DNA of 64,000 nt from Pseudokineococcus lusitanus (GTDB lineage Bacteria; Actinomycetota; Actinomycetes; Actinomycetales; Quadrisphaeraceae): positions 170,748 through 234,747 of the forward strand of contig NZ_RJKN01000007.1 of the NCBI RefSeq assembly GCF_003751265.1. Direction: 5' to 3'. The notes below the pieces were generated by a model. It had not been told where the DNA came from, ran no database searches, and saw only the letters and a program-made list of their open reading frames with translations. Position numbers and translations under genes: made by a program. Shown here piece by piece: positions 24,749-32,820 of the stretch. Numbering within the stretch: position 1 is the first letter of the stretch; every line of letters begins with the position of its first letter.

Positions 24749-26143
24749 ATGGACCGCTCCCCGGCACCGCCCGGCGGCACGGACGGGGGCACCGCCGCCC
24801 CCGCCGTCCCGCGCAAGAGCCTCGTCAAGGCGTTCACCGCCAGCCTCACGGGCACCTCGCTCGAGTGGTACGACTTCGCCGTCTACTCGGCCGCCTCGGC
24901 GATCGTCTTCCCGGCGGTCTTCTTCCCAGCGTCCGACCCGTACACCGCGACGGTGCTCGCCTTCTCGACGTACGCCGTCGGCTACGTCTCGCGCCCCGTC
25001 GGCGGGTTCGTCTTCGGCCGTCTCGGCGACCGGATCGGCCGCAAGCCCGTCCTCGTGGCGACGCTGCTGCTCATCGGCGTCGCGACGTTCCTCATCGGCC
25101 TGCTGCCGGGGTACGCGACGCTCGGCATCGCCGCGCCGATCATCCTCGTGCTGCTGCGCTTCGCCCAGGGCGTCGGCGTCGGCGGCGAGTGGGGCGGCGC
25201 CGTCCTGCTCTCGAGCGAGTTCGGGGACCCACGGCGTCGCGGGTTCTGGTCGTCGGCCGCCCAGGTCGGCCCGCCCGCCGGCAACCTGCTCGCCAACGGC
25301 GCGCTCGCGGCCCTGGCCGCGCTGCTCACCGAGGAGGCGTTCCTCTCCTGGGGCTGGCGCGTCGCGTTCCTGCTCTCGGCGCTCCTCGTGGCCTTCGGCC
25401 TGTGGATCCGCCTCAAGCTCGAGGACACGCCCGTCTTCCGGGCCGTCCAGGCGCGCGGCGAGAAGCCCAGCGCCCCCATCAGCGAGGTCTTCCGCGACCA
25501 GCGTCGCCCCCTGCTCGCCGCCATCCTCAGCCGCCTCGGCCCGGACGTCCTCTACGCGCTCTTCACCGTCTTCACCCTGACGTACGGCACGGTCGCGCTC
25601 GGCTTCGAGCGCAGCGAGGTGCTGGTCGCCGTCCTCGTGGGCTCGGCGTTCCAGCTCGTCGGCATCCCGCTGGCCGGAGCCGTCTCCGACCGCATCAGCC
25701 GCCGCGGCCTCTACGCCGTCGCCGCCGTGGGCGGGGCCGTGTGGGCCTTCGTCTTCTTCGGCATCACGGACGGCACGTCGCTCGGGCTGCTGGTCGTCGG
25801 CATCGCCCTCGGCCTGGTCTTCCACTCGTTCATGTACGGGCCCCAGGCCGCGTACATCATCGAGCAGTTCTCGCCGCGGCTGCGCTACACCGGCAGCTCG
25901 CTGGCCTACACGATCGCCGGCGTCTTCGGCGGGGCCATCGCGCCGCTGATGTTCACGGTCATCTACGAGGAGACCGGCAGCCCCTACTGGATCGCCGGCT
26001 ACCTCGCCGTCGCCGCTGCGCTGACGTGCGTCGGGCTGGCGATCGGCCGCGACTCCGACGTCTCCGAGGACGAGGCGTACATCGCCTCCTTCGCCGAAGA
26101 CGTCGCCCCGGCGGACGCCGCCGGCCCCTCGGGCCGCGCCTGA
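24749..26143 (+). CDS. MFS transporter of the metabolite:H+ symporter (MHS) family
   Basis: 464 residues from ATG 24749, with a strong CAGGAGGA site. The MHS hallmarks are GTSLEWYDFAVYS at the start of helix 1, GRLGDRIGRKPVLV after helix 2 and GVGVGGEWGGAVLLSSE in helix 4-5. Twelve membrane segments. Relatives carry dicarboxylates, shikimate, betaine or proline with protons. With DUF2848, a GntR regulator and a nitrilase-like enzyme alongside, uptake of an acid or amide for catabolism is likely. Confidence 0.9.
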   Translation: MDRSPAPPGGTDGGTAAPAVPRKSLVKAFTASLTGTSLEWYDFAVYSAASAIVFPAVFFPASDPYTATVLAFSTYAVGYVSRPVGGFVFGRLGDRIGRKPVLVATLLLIGVATFLIGLLPGYATLGIAAPIILVLLRFAQGVGVGGEWGGAVLLSSEFGDPRRRGFWSSAAQVGPPAGNLLANGALAALAALLTEEAFLSWGWRVAFLLSALLVAFGLWIRLKLEDTPVFRAVQARGEKPSAPISEVFRDQRRPLLAAILSRLGPDVLYALFTVFTLTYGTVALGFERSEVLVAVLVGSAFQLVGIPLAGAVSDRISRRGLYAVAAVGGAVWAFVFFGITDGTSLGLLVVGIALGLVFHSFMYGPQAAYIIEQFSPRLRYTGSSLAYTIAGVFGGAIAPLMFTVIYEETGSPYWIAGYLAVAAALTCVGLAIGRDSDVSEDEAYIASFAEDVAPADAAGPSGRA

Positions 26144-26156
26144 CCCGCGGGCGGGG

Positions 26157-26804
26157 TCAGCTGCGCAGGAGGAGGTCGAGCGTCACCGCGAGGTGCCGCT
26201 CGATCGCCTCCTGCGCGGCGGCCCGGTCGCCCGCTCCGAGCGCGTCGAGGATCTCGCCGTGCTCGGTGCAGACCCGCTCCTGGCGGTCGACGCTGCGCAG
26301 CAGCGCCTCGACGCCGACCAGCACCTGCCGGGCCCGCAGGCCCGCGTAGGTGCGCGAGACGAGGGCGCTGCCGGCCGCGTCCACGAGCACCTGGTGGAAC
26401 TCGCGGTCCAGCTCGATGAAGCGGCGCCCGGACGTGCGGGGGTCCTCGCCGGCCAGCGCCCGCTGCTGGTCGAGCACGGCGGTCATCGCCGCGACGGGCG
26501 TCCGGCCTGCCGCCACGACGACGTCGGCGGAGTGCACCTCCAGCAGCGTGCGCAGCTCCATCAGCTCGGTGATCTCCCGCCCGGTGACGACCGGGACGCG
26601 GGCGCCGCGGCGCGGGACGAGCTCCACGAGGCCCTCGGCCGCGAGCACCAGCAGGGCCTCGCGCACCGGCGTGCGGGAGACGCCGACGGCGTCGGCGACC
26701 TCCTGCTCGTTGAGGTAGACGCCCTGGGCGCGGGGGTCCACGAGCACCTCGCGCACGAGGTGCTCGTACACCCGCTCGCGCCCCGCGGACGCGCTCGATC
26801 GCAT
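26157..26804 (-). CDS. GntR-family transcriptional regulator (FCD type)
   Basis: 215 residues from ATG 26804. The N-terminal winged helix is RVYEHLVREVL ... LNEQEVADAVGVSRTPVREAL, the classical GntR recognition segment. The all-helical C-terminal FCD domain contains ELMELRTLLEVHSADVV and FHQVLVDAAGS ... EHGEILDAL, with His residues placed to bind a metal that holds an acid ligand. The start codon lies inside the candidate operator, so autorepression is likely. It is convergent with the MHS gene and divergent from the nitrilase gene. Confidence 0.92.
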   Translation of the reverse strand: MRSSASAGRERVYEHLVREVLVDPRAQGVYLNEQEVADAVGVSRTPVREALLVLAAEGLVELVPRRGARVPVVTGREITELMELRTLLEVHSADVVVAAGRTPVAAMTAVLDQQRALAGEDPRTSGRRFIELDREFHQVLVDAAGSALVSRTYAGLRARQVLVGVEALLRSVDRQERVCTEHGEILDALGAGDRAAAQEAIERHLAVTLDLLLRS

Positions 26805-26817
26805 ACTCGACGTATAC
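26803..26817. promoter_or_regulatory. candidate GntR operator overlapping the gntR start codon
   Basis: ATAC-TCGAC-GTATAC on the plus strand, the complement of GTATAC-N5-GTAT, overlaps the ATG of the regulator and lies 28 bases before the nitrilase ATG. It matches the word in the MHS/DUF2848 intergenic space. A protein bound here would control both divergent genes. Confidence 0.55.
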
Positions 26818-26844
26818 ACCACTGACCACCCCGGAGGCGGCCCG

Positions 26845-27648
26845 ATGCGTGCAGCACTCGTCCAGATGACCAGCACCGACGACCCGGCGGCCAACCTGCG
26901 CCTCGTCGAGGAGCGTGTGACCGCGGCGGCCGAGCGGGGGGCGACGCTCGTCGTCCTCCCCGAGGCCGTGCTGCGGGCCTTCGGTGGCGGGTCCCTCGCC
27001 GAGGTGGCGGAGCCCCTCGACGGGCCCTGGGCCACGGCCGTCACCGCGCTGGCCCGGCGGCTCGGCGTGACCGTCGTCGTCGGGACCTTCACGCCGGCGG
27101 CCGGGGAGGGCGACGCACGGGTCCGCAACACCCTGCTCGTCACGGGGCCGGGCGGCACGACGTCGTACGACAAGACCCACCTCTTCGACGCCTTCGGCTA
27201 CGCCGAGTCCGACGGGGTGCAGCCCGGGTCCGGCGTCGTCGTCGCGGACGTCGACGGCGAGCCCGTCGGCCTGGCCACCTGCTACGACGTCCGCTTCCCG
27301 GCCCTCTTCACCGCGGCGGCCGACCGCGGCGCCCGGCTCGTCGTCGTCTGCGCCTCCTGGGGCGCGGGCCCCGGGAAGGTCGAGCAGTGGGAGCTGCTCG
27401 TGCGGGCCCGGGCGCTGGACTCCACGAGCGTCGTCGTCGCCGTCGGGCAGGCCGACGCCGGCGGGCCGGTCGGCGCGGCCCCCACGGGCGTGGGCCACAG
27501 CCTCGTGGTCTCGCCGCTCGGCGAGGTGCTGCACCGGCTGGGCGCCGAGGAGGACACCCTCGTCGTCGACCTGGACCTCGACGCCGTCGACGACGCGCGC
27601 CGGGTCCTGCCCGTGCTCGCCAACCGTCGCCGGGACCTCGGCGTCTGA
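26845..27648 (+). CDS. carbon-nitrogen hydrolase (nitrilase superfamily)
   Basis: 267 residues. The Glu-Lys-Cys triad is visible: Glu in LVVLPEAVLR, Lys in SYDKTHLFDAFGY, Cys in ATCYDVRFPALF. A second conserved Glu occurs in the region before LLVRARALDSTSVVV. Such enzymes hydrolyse an amide or N-carbamoyl group in the cytoplasm. The size and motif spacing suit the omega-amidase/carbamoylase branches; the exact substrate is unknown. GGAGGCGG precedes the ATG. Divergent from gntR. Confidence 0.9.
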   Translation: MRAALVQMTSTDDPAANLRLVEERVTAAAERGATLVVLPEAVLRAFGGGSLAEVAEPLDGPWATAVTALARRLGVTVVVGTFTPAAGEGDARVRNTLLVTGPGGTTSYDKTHLFDAFGYAESDGVQPGSGVVVADVDGEPVGLATCYDVRFPALFTAAADRGARLVVVCASWGAGPGKVEQWELLVRARALDSTSVVVAVGQADAGGPVGAAPTGVGHSLVVSPLGEVLHRLGAEEDTLVVDLDLDAVDDARRVLPVLANRRRDLGV

Positions 27649-27687
27649 GCGGGGGAGGGGGCGGCGGGCGTCCGTCACCATGGGGGC

Positions 27688-28179
27688 ATGAGCCGCCCCG
27701 CCCGCTCCCTCGCCGTCGTCCCGCTCGCCCTCGCCGCCGTCCTCGTGGCGTCGGGCTGCTCGACCCTCGAGGACTCCGCCCGTGACGTCGGCCGCAGCGC
27801 CGTCGACGCCGGGCGGGACGCCGCGGCGCGCGAGGCCGAGGAGCTCTTCGGCGGCTCGGCCGACGCGGCGCTGGGCACGGCGCTGGACCAGCTGCCCGGC
27901 ACGTGCGCGGACTGGGCCGCCTCGCCCGTCGTCGCGCGGACGGCGGCGGCGGAGCTCGTGGCGCGCGCGGTGCTGCTGCGGTCCGGCGACACCGCCTCGC
28001 CGACGACCGAGCAGGTCAGCGGGACGTCGTCCGCCGTCGACAGCCGCTGCGAGGAGGCCGGCGGGGAGACCGCCGTGCGCGACGTGGCGCTCGACGCCGC
28101 CGCCGACGCGGGGCTGCCCGTGGAGGCGGCGCTGGAGGCGACGCCGACCGACGCCGCCACGGGGGACGGCGAGGGCTGA
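27688..28179 (+). CDS. putative lipoprotein, unknown function
   Basis: 163 residues, ATG start. A lipoprotein signal peptide is clear: SRPARSLAVVPLALAAVLVASGC, with the lipobox VASG-Cys. The mature part is Ala/Asp/Glu-rich and probably helical, with two further cysteines (GTCADW and SRCEEAG) that could form a disulfide. No family recognised. It stands alone 40 bases after the nitrilase gene, convergent with the M15 peptidase. Confidence 0.75.
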   Translation: MSRPARSLAVVPLALAAVLVASGCSTLEDSARDVGRSAVDAGRDAAAREAEELFGGSADAALGTALDQLPGTCADWAASPVVARTAAAELVARAVLLRSGDTASPTTEQVSGTSSAVDSRCEEAGGETAVRDVALDAAADAGLPVEAALEATPTDAATGDGEG

Positions 28180-28197
28180 GGCCCGCGGGGCCCGGGG

Positions 28198-29022
28198 TCA
28201 GGCGGCGCGCGCGGGGCTGAAGCCCCAGTGCCACGGCTCGCCGCTGACGGTCTCGGCGAAGCCGAACCGCCCGGCGTTGTCGCGCATCCAGCCGAGCGCC
28301 TTCCCGTCGAGCTGGAGGTCGACCGCCAGCCCCCAGCCGTGGCTGCTCGTGCCCGGCGCCGCGGCGAGACCGCCCTGGCTGCGCAGCCCCTTGCGCTCGG
28401 CCATGTCGACCTGGTCGCCGTAGGAGCGGTAGCTGTCGTTGACGGAGAAGCGGACGCCGTCGGCCCGGGCGGCCGCGGACATCCGGTCGAAGGCCTCGGC
28501 GGCCGGCGCCCACATCCGCTCGCCGGAGCCGGCGCCGCCGATCTCGACGAGCTGCGCCTCCGGGACCTTGCCGTTGCCGTAGGCCTTGAGCTCGAGCGGG
28601 ACGCCCTTGCCGTCGACCTTCCCGGACGTCGCCACGGCCGGGGCCGCGGCCCGGCCCGGCGCCTCGACGCCGCCCACGGCGGCCGTGCCACCGGCCCCGG
28701 GGGCGGTGCCCGTGGAGCGGCCCGCGGCGGTGAGGGACTCCAGCAGCTGCGAGAGGCCCTGCGAGGAGAGGGTCGTCGTCGTGGTGGTGAGCGCCGGCTC
28801 GGCGGCCGCCCCGCCCGCGGGGGTCGAGGACGTCAGGCCCGGGAGCATCTGCTGCGCGGTCGTCGTCCCGCCGCCGCCCACCTGCTGCGCCAGGGCCTGC
28901 GCGAAGGCGTCCGCCGACGCGGGGGCCGCCGTCGTGGCCGCGGCCGGCCGGCCCGTCGACAGCGCGTCGAGGTGGGCCTGCAGGGTGCTCATGCGCGCGG
29001 TGATGCTGCTCAACGCCTCCAC
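28198..29022 (-). CDS. M15 family D-alanyl-D-alanine carboxypeptidase with flagellar-type N-terminus
   Basis: 274 residues from GTG 29022 (GAGGAGGAGG upstream). The C-terminal zinc peptidase is VanY-like: SYRSYGDQVDMAERKG, SSHGWGLAVDL (His228, Asp235) and EPWHWGF (Glu262, His265). The first 140 residues have no signal peptide or membrane helix; instead VEALSSITARMSTLQAHLDAL plus DAFAQALAQQ and low-complexity Ala/Thr/Gly resemble the leader regions of wall hydrolases in actinobacterial flagellar operons, which I infer to be exported by the flagellar secretion system. No flagellar gene is nearby. Confidence 0.85.
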   Translation of the reverse strand: MEALSSITARMSTLQAHLDALSTGRPAAATTAAPASADAFAQALAQQVGGGGTTTAQQMLPGLTSSTPAGGAAAEPALTTTTTTLSSQGLSQLLESLTAAGRSTGTAPGAGGTAAVGGVEAPGRAAAPAVATSGKVDGKGVPLELKAYGNGKVPEAQLVEIGGAGSGERMWAPAAEAFDRMSAAARADGVRFSVNDSYRSYGDQVDMAERKGLRSQGGLAAAPGTSSHGWGLAVDLQLDGKALGWMRDNAGRFGFAETVSGEPWHWGFSPARAA

Positions 29023-29113
29023 GTCCTCCTCCTCGGCACGTCGGGCCGCCGACCTGAGCCCGCCGTCCCCGCCCCGGGGGCGGACGGCGGCCGGGACGGG
29101 CCGCCGCCGTCGC

Positions 29114-29119
29114 TAACCT
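29114..29119 (+). promoter_or_regulatory. -10 box (TAACCT), leaderless start of purL
   Basis: TAACCT is followed by seven bases (GCGCAGC) and the ATG of purL, with no Shine-Dalgarno. Confidence 0.65.
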
Positions 29120-29126
29120 GCGCAGC

Positions 29127-31457
29127 ATGGCCTCGCAGACCGCCCCCGCCCGCCCGGAGGCGCCGGGCCTCGACACCGTCGCCCGCGCGGCGACGACGCC
29201 GGACGTCACCCAGCCGTGGCGCGAGCTCGGCCTCCGCGAGGAGGAGTACGGGCGCATCCGCGAGATCCTCGGCCGCCGCCCCACCTCCGCCGAGCTCGCC
29301 ATGTACTCGGTCATGTGGAGCGAGCACTGCTCCTACAAGTCCTCGAAGGTGCACCTGCGCCAGTTCGGCGAGAAGACCACCGAGGCCATGCGCGAGCACC
29401 TCATGGTCGGCATCGGCGAGAACGCCGGCGTCGTCGACATCGGCGACGGCTGGGCCGTCACCTTCAAGGTCGAGAGCCACAACCACCCGAGCTTCGTCGA
29501 GCCGCACCAGGGCGCGGCCACGGGCGTCGGCGGCATCGTCCGCGACATCCTCGCGATGGGGGCCCGCCCGGTCGCGGTGATGGACCAGCTGCGCTTCGGC
29601 GCGATCGGCCACCCGGACACCGCGCGGGTCGTCCACGGCGTCGTCGCCGGGGTCGGCGGGTACGGCAACTGCCTCGGGCTGCCCAACATCGGCGGCGAGG
29701 TCGTCTTCGACGCCGTCTACCAGGGCAACCCCCTCGTCAACGCGCTCGCCGTCGGCGTCATGCGGCACGAGGACCTCCACCTCGCCAACGCCACCGGGGC
29801 CGGCAACAAGGTCGTCCTCTTCGGCGCCCGCACCGGCGGCGACGGCATCGGCGGCGTGTCCGTCCTGGCCTCGGAGACCTTCGACGCCACGGGCCCGGCC
29901 AAGCGCCCGAGCGTCCAGGTGGGCGACCCCTTCGCCGAGAAGGTGCTCATCGAGTGCTGCCTCGAGCTCTTCCGCGCGGGCGTCGTCGAGGGCATCCAGG
30001 ACCTCGGCGGCGCCGGGCTGTCCTGCGCCACGAGCGAGCTCGCCAGCGCCGGCGACGGCGGCATGCACGTCGAGCTCGACACCGTGCTGCTGCGCGACCC
30101 CTCGCTCTCGCCCGAGGAGATCCTCATGAGCGAGAGCCAGGAGCGGATGATGGCCGTCGTCCGTCCCGAGCACCTCGACCGGTTCATGGAGGTCGTGCGG
30201 CGCTGGGACGTCGAGACGAGCGTCGTCGGCGAGGTCACCGAGACGGGCCGGCTCGTCATCACCTGGCGCGGCGAGGTCGTCGTCGACGTGCCGCCGCGCA
30301 CCGTCGCCCACGACGGGCCCGTCTACGAGCGCCCCTACGCCCGCCCGTCGTGGCAGGACGCCCTGCAGGCGGACACGGCCGCCGGTCTCCCGCGGCCGGC
30401 GTCGGGGGAGGAGCTGCGCGCGACGCTGCTGCGCCTCGTCGGCTCGCCGAACCTCGCCGACAAGGGCTGGGTCACCGACCAGTACGACCGGTACGTGCTC
30501 GGCAACACGGCCCTCGCGATGCCCGACGACGCCGGCGTGGTCCGCGTCGACGAGGCCACCGGGCTCGGCGTCGCGGTGTCCACGGACGCCAACGGCCGCT
30601 ACGGCTACCTCGACCCCTACGCAGGCGCCCAGCTGGCGCTCGCGGAGGCGTACCGCAACGTCGCGACGACGGGCGCCCGCCCCCTCGCCGTCACCGACTG
30701 CCTCAACTTCGGCAGCCCCGAGGACCCCGACGTCATGTGGCAGTTCCAGCAGGCCGTCACGGGCCTCGCGGACGCGTGCCGGGTCCTCGGCGTGCCCGTC
30801 ACCGGCGGCAACGTCTCGCTCTACAACTCGACGGCGGACACGCCCATCCACCCGACGCCCGTCGTCGGCGTGCTCGGGGTGCTCGACGACGTCGCGCGCC
30901 GCACGCCGTCCGGCTGGCGGGAGCCCGGGCAGGCGCTGTACCTGCTCGGCACCACGCGGCTCGAGCTCGACGGCTCCGCGTGGGCCGAGGTCGAGCACGG
31001 CCACCTCGGCGGCCTCCCCCCGGTCGTGGACCTCGAGGCGGAGCGGCTCCTGGGCGACGTCCTCGTCAACGCGAGCCGCGACGGCCTCGTCGACGCCGCC
31101 CACGACCTCTCCGAGGGCGGGCTCGCGCAGGCCCTCGTCGAGGGGTGCCTGCGCTACGGCGTGGGCGCCCGCGTGTGGCTCGACGAGCTGCGCGAGCGCG
31201 ACGGCGTCGACGCGGCGACGGCCCTGTTCTCCGAGTCGACGGCGCGCGTCCTCGTCTCCGTGCCGCGCTCGGAGGAGGTGCGCTTCACCGACGTCTGCAG
31301 CGCCCGCCGGCAGCCGGCGCTGCGCGTCGGCGTCGTCGACGCCGCGGGCGGGGACGCCGGCCGCGCGGTCCTCGACGTCCAGGGCCTCTTCGCCGTCCCC
31401 GTCGACGAGCTCCGCGCGGTGTCCACGGCGACGCTGCGCGAGGCGTTCGGCGGCTGA
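29127..31457 (+). CDS. purL: phosphoribosylformylglycinamidine synthase subunit PurL
   Basis: 776 residues; the small-type PurL that works with PurS and PurQ to make FGAM from FGAR with [19 protein letters not shown] is the N-terminal signature; [21 protein letters not shown] binds Mg-[15 protein letters not shown] and [16 protein letters not shown] follow; the second half repeats the fold ([28 protein letters not shown]). Full length. The next gene starts after two bases, so a sterol-carrier-like protein shares the transcript. Confidence 0.97.
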   Translation: MASQTAPARPEAPGLDTVARAATTPDVTQPWRELGLREEEYGRIREILGRRPTSAELAMYSVMWSEHCSYKSSKVHLRQFGEKTTEAMREHLMVGIGENAGVVDIGDGWAVTFKVESHNHPSFVEPHQGAATGVGGIVRDILAMGARPVAVMDQLRFGAIGHPDTARVVHGVVAGVGGYGNCLGLPNIGGEVVFDAVYQGNPLVNALAVGVMRHEDLHLANATGAGNKVVLFGARTGGDGIGGVSVLASETFDATGPAKRPSVQVGDPFAEKVLIECCLELFRAGVVEGIQDLGGAGLSCATSELASAGDGGMHVELDTVLLRDPSLSPEEILMSESQERMMAVVRPEHLDRFMEVVRRWDVETSVVGEVTETGRLVITWRGEVVVDVPPRTVAHDGPVYERPYARPSWQDALQADTAAGLPRPASGEELRATLLRLVGSPNLADKGWVTDQYDRYVLGNTALAMPDDAGVVRVDEATGLGVAVSTDANGRYGYLDPYAGAQLALAEAYRNVATTGARPLAVTDCLNFGSPEDPDVMWQFQQAVTGLADACRVLGVPVTGGNVSLYNSTADTPIHPTPVVGVLGVLDDVARRTPSGWREPGQALYLLGTTRLELDGSAWAEVEHGHLGGLPPVVDLEAERLLGDVLVNASRDGLVDAAHDLSEGGLAQALVEGCLRYGVGARVWLDELRERDGVDAATALFSESTARVLVSVPRSEEVRFTDVCSARRQPALRVGVVDAAGGDAGRAVLDVQGLFAVPVDELRAVSTATLREAFGG

Positions 31458-31459
31458 GG

Positions 31460-31831
31460 GTGCCGGCCCGGCGGCGCATCGGCGCCGAGGCCGCCCGGGA
31501 CGCCGTCGCGGCCTGGGCGGCCGACCCCGCCGCGGCCGGCCGGCCCGCGACGGCGCTCGCGGTGCGCGGCTCGCTCGAGGAGCTGGCGGCGCGGCTGCCC
31601 GGGAACAGCGTCGAGGTGCGGGTGCCGCCCTTCGGCGTCGCGCAGTGCGTCGAGGGGCCGCGGCACACCCGCGGCACGCCGCCGAACGTCGTCGAGACCG
31701 ACGCCGCCACGTGGCTCGAGCTCGTCACCGGCCGGCTGCGGTGGGCCGACGCCGTCGACGCGGGCCGGGTGAGGGCCAGCGGGCTGCGGGCCGTCCTGGG
31801 CGACGCGCTGCCGCTCTTCCCCCACCCCTGA
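31460..31831 (+). CDS. sterol carrier family protein
   Basis: 123 residues from GTG 31460, two bases after the purL stop. It matches the small bacterial SCP-like orthologues found beside purL/purF in actinobacteria: [46 protein letters not shown] and [25 protein letters not shown]. The last stretch is the SCP2-like strand-helix end. Ligand unknown; the conserved neighbourhood, not chemistry, is the main clue. A tandem 17-base duplication begins at its stop codon. Confidence 0.85.
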   Translation: MPARRRIGAEAARDAVAAWAADPAAAGRPATALAVRGSLEELAARLPGNSVEVRVPPFGVAQCVEGPRHTRGTPPNVVETDAATWLELVTGRLRWADAVDAGRVRASGLRAVLGDALPLFPHP

Positions 31832-31871
31832 CCGCCGCCCACCCCTGACCGCCGCCCACCCCTGACCGCCG
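31821..31871. repeat. three perfect 17-bp tandem repeats spanning the SCP stop codon
   Basis: CCCACCCCTGACCGCCG occurs three times in a row (31821-31837, 31838-31854, 31855-31871). The first copy includes the last codons and the TGA of the SCP-like gene, the other two are outside the gene. It is a recent slippage or recombination product. Because the stop is in the first copy, the protein end is unaffected by copy number. Confidence 0.9.
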
Positions 31872-31917
31872 GTCCGCCCCCTCCACCCCGCCGCCTCGTC
31901 GCCCCTCACCCTCCCTC

Positions 31918-31979
31918 CCGACGTGGGACCTCGTCGGGCGTGGGAAGCGCTCACCACGCCCGACGAGGTCACACGTCGG
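31918..31979. terminator. 26-bp near-perfect inverted repeat after the SCP gene
   Basis: Arms 31918-31943 and 31954-31979 pair over 26 bases with one mismatch and a 10-base loop. It lies directly upstream of the -10 of the next gene, so it can end the purL transcript and insulate the following promoter. No T-tract. Confidence 0.75.
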
Positions 31980-31998
31980 CCCGGGTAGCGTCGTCCCC

Positions 31999-32277
31999 GT
32001 GAGCGACGAGCGGGAGGCCCCGACCCCCGAGGAGCTGGCCGGGGCGCAGCGGGTGGTGCGCCGGCGGGTGCCCCGCTACCGCGTGCTCATCGTGCTGGGC
32101 GTCCTCGTCGGCGTCGTCGTGGCCGTCGTCCTGTCGACGCAGGCGACGGCGACGCCCGAGTTCCCCCGCTCGTCCGTCCTCGGGTACCTCCTGGCCGGCC
32201 TCGGCATCGCCGGCGGGCTGCTCGGCGGGCTCGTCGGCGTCGTCCTCGAGCGGCTGGCGGGGCCGCGGGAGCGGTGA
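31999..32277 (+). CDS. small membrane protein, two helices
   Basis: 92 residues from GTG 31999; TAGCGT at 31986-31991 ends seven bases before it. A basic cytoplasmic segment (VVRRRVPRYR) leads into a helix at about 29-46, a short loop (TQATATPEFPRSS) and a second helix at about 61-84 (LAGLGIAGGLLGGLVGVVL). No known domain. It overlaps the next small gene by four bases (GTGA), so the two may act together. Confidence 0.7.
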   Translation: MSDEREAPTPEELAGAQRVVRRRVPRYRVLIVLGVLVGVVVAVVLSTQATATPEFPRSSVLGYLLAGLGIAGGLLGGLVGVVLERLAGPRER

Positions 32278-32579
32278 CGGACGGGGAGGACGGCGGCGGG
32301 ACGTGCGCCGTCTGCGGGGTTCCTCTCGACGACGACTCGTGGTGGGTCGAGCTCAACGGGCCCGACTGCGACGACGAGCTGCACACATGCAGCCAGGAGC
32401 ACGCGGCGGCGGCGGTCGCCAGCTGGGTGCCGCCGCCGCCGCTCCCGGCCGACGGCCCTCCCCGCCTGGAGGTGGGGGAGGTCATCGGCTGCGGGACGGC
32501 CCTTCTCGTCGTGCTCGCCGTCCTCGGCCTGCTCGGACTCGGCGGCTACCAGCTGCTCCAGATGCTGGGCGTCGCCTGA
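32274..32579 (+). CDS. small protein with Cys-rich knuckle and C-terminal membrane helix
   Basis: 101 residues from GTG 32274. The N-terminus has a treble-clef-like cysteine set: TCAVCGVPLDDD (CxxC) and later DCDDELHTCSQEHAA, plausible zinc ligands. A Pro-rich linker leads to one membrane helix at the C-terminus (TALLVVLAVLGLLGLGGYQLL). Tail-anchored topology with a cytoplasmic zinc knuckle is inferred. Translationally coupled to the two-helix protein upstream. No family recognised. Confidence 0.65.
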   Translation: MTDGEDGGGTCAVCGVPLDDDSWWVELNGPDCDDELHTCSQEHAAAAVASWVPPPPLPADGPPRLEVGEVIGCGTALLVVLAVLGLLGLGGYQLLQMLGVA

Positions 32580-32586
32580 GCCGACC

Positions 32587-32820
32587 TCACACCCGCGGCG
32601 GCGCCACCCCCGTCGCCGGGTCCTGCGGCGCGTCGGCCGGGTACCAGACCGTGCCGAGCGTCGGTGTCCACCCGACGGTCAGCGCGCGCGGCGAGTCGGC
32701 GGACGGTGACGTCGGCAGCAGGCCGGCGCGGTCGAGCCGGGTCCACCCGACGGTGAGGAAGCGGCCGCCCCCGTCGGTGCGGCCGTCGGCCCGCTCGGAC
32801 GGCGTGCCGACGCCGCTCAC
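32587..32820 (-). CDS. 77-residue protein coupled to the amidase, internal repeat
   Basis: GTG 32820 overlaps the amidase stop (GTGA). The protein contains a duplicated phrase, FLTVGWTRL and ALTVGWTPT, separated by a Ser/Pro-rich stretch (LPTSPSADSPRA). No signal peptide, helix or known domain. The tight coupling and codon use argue that it is real, but its role is unknown; it could be a cytoplasmic partner made in step with the exported amidase. Confidence 0.55.
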   Translation of the reverse strand: MSGVGTPSERADGRTDGGGRFLTVGWTRLDRAGLLPTSPSADSPRALTVGWTPTLGTVWYPADAPQDPATGVAPPRV

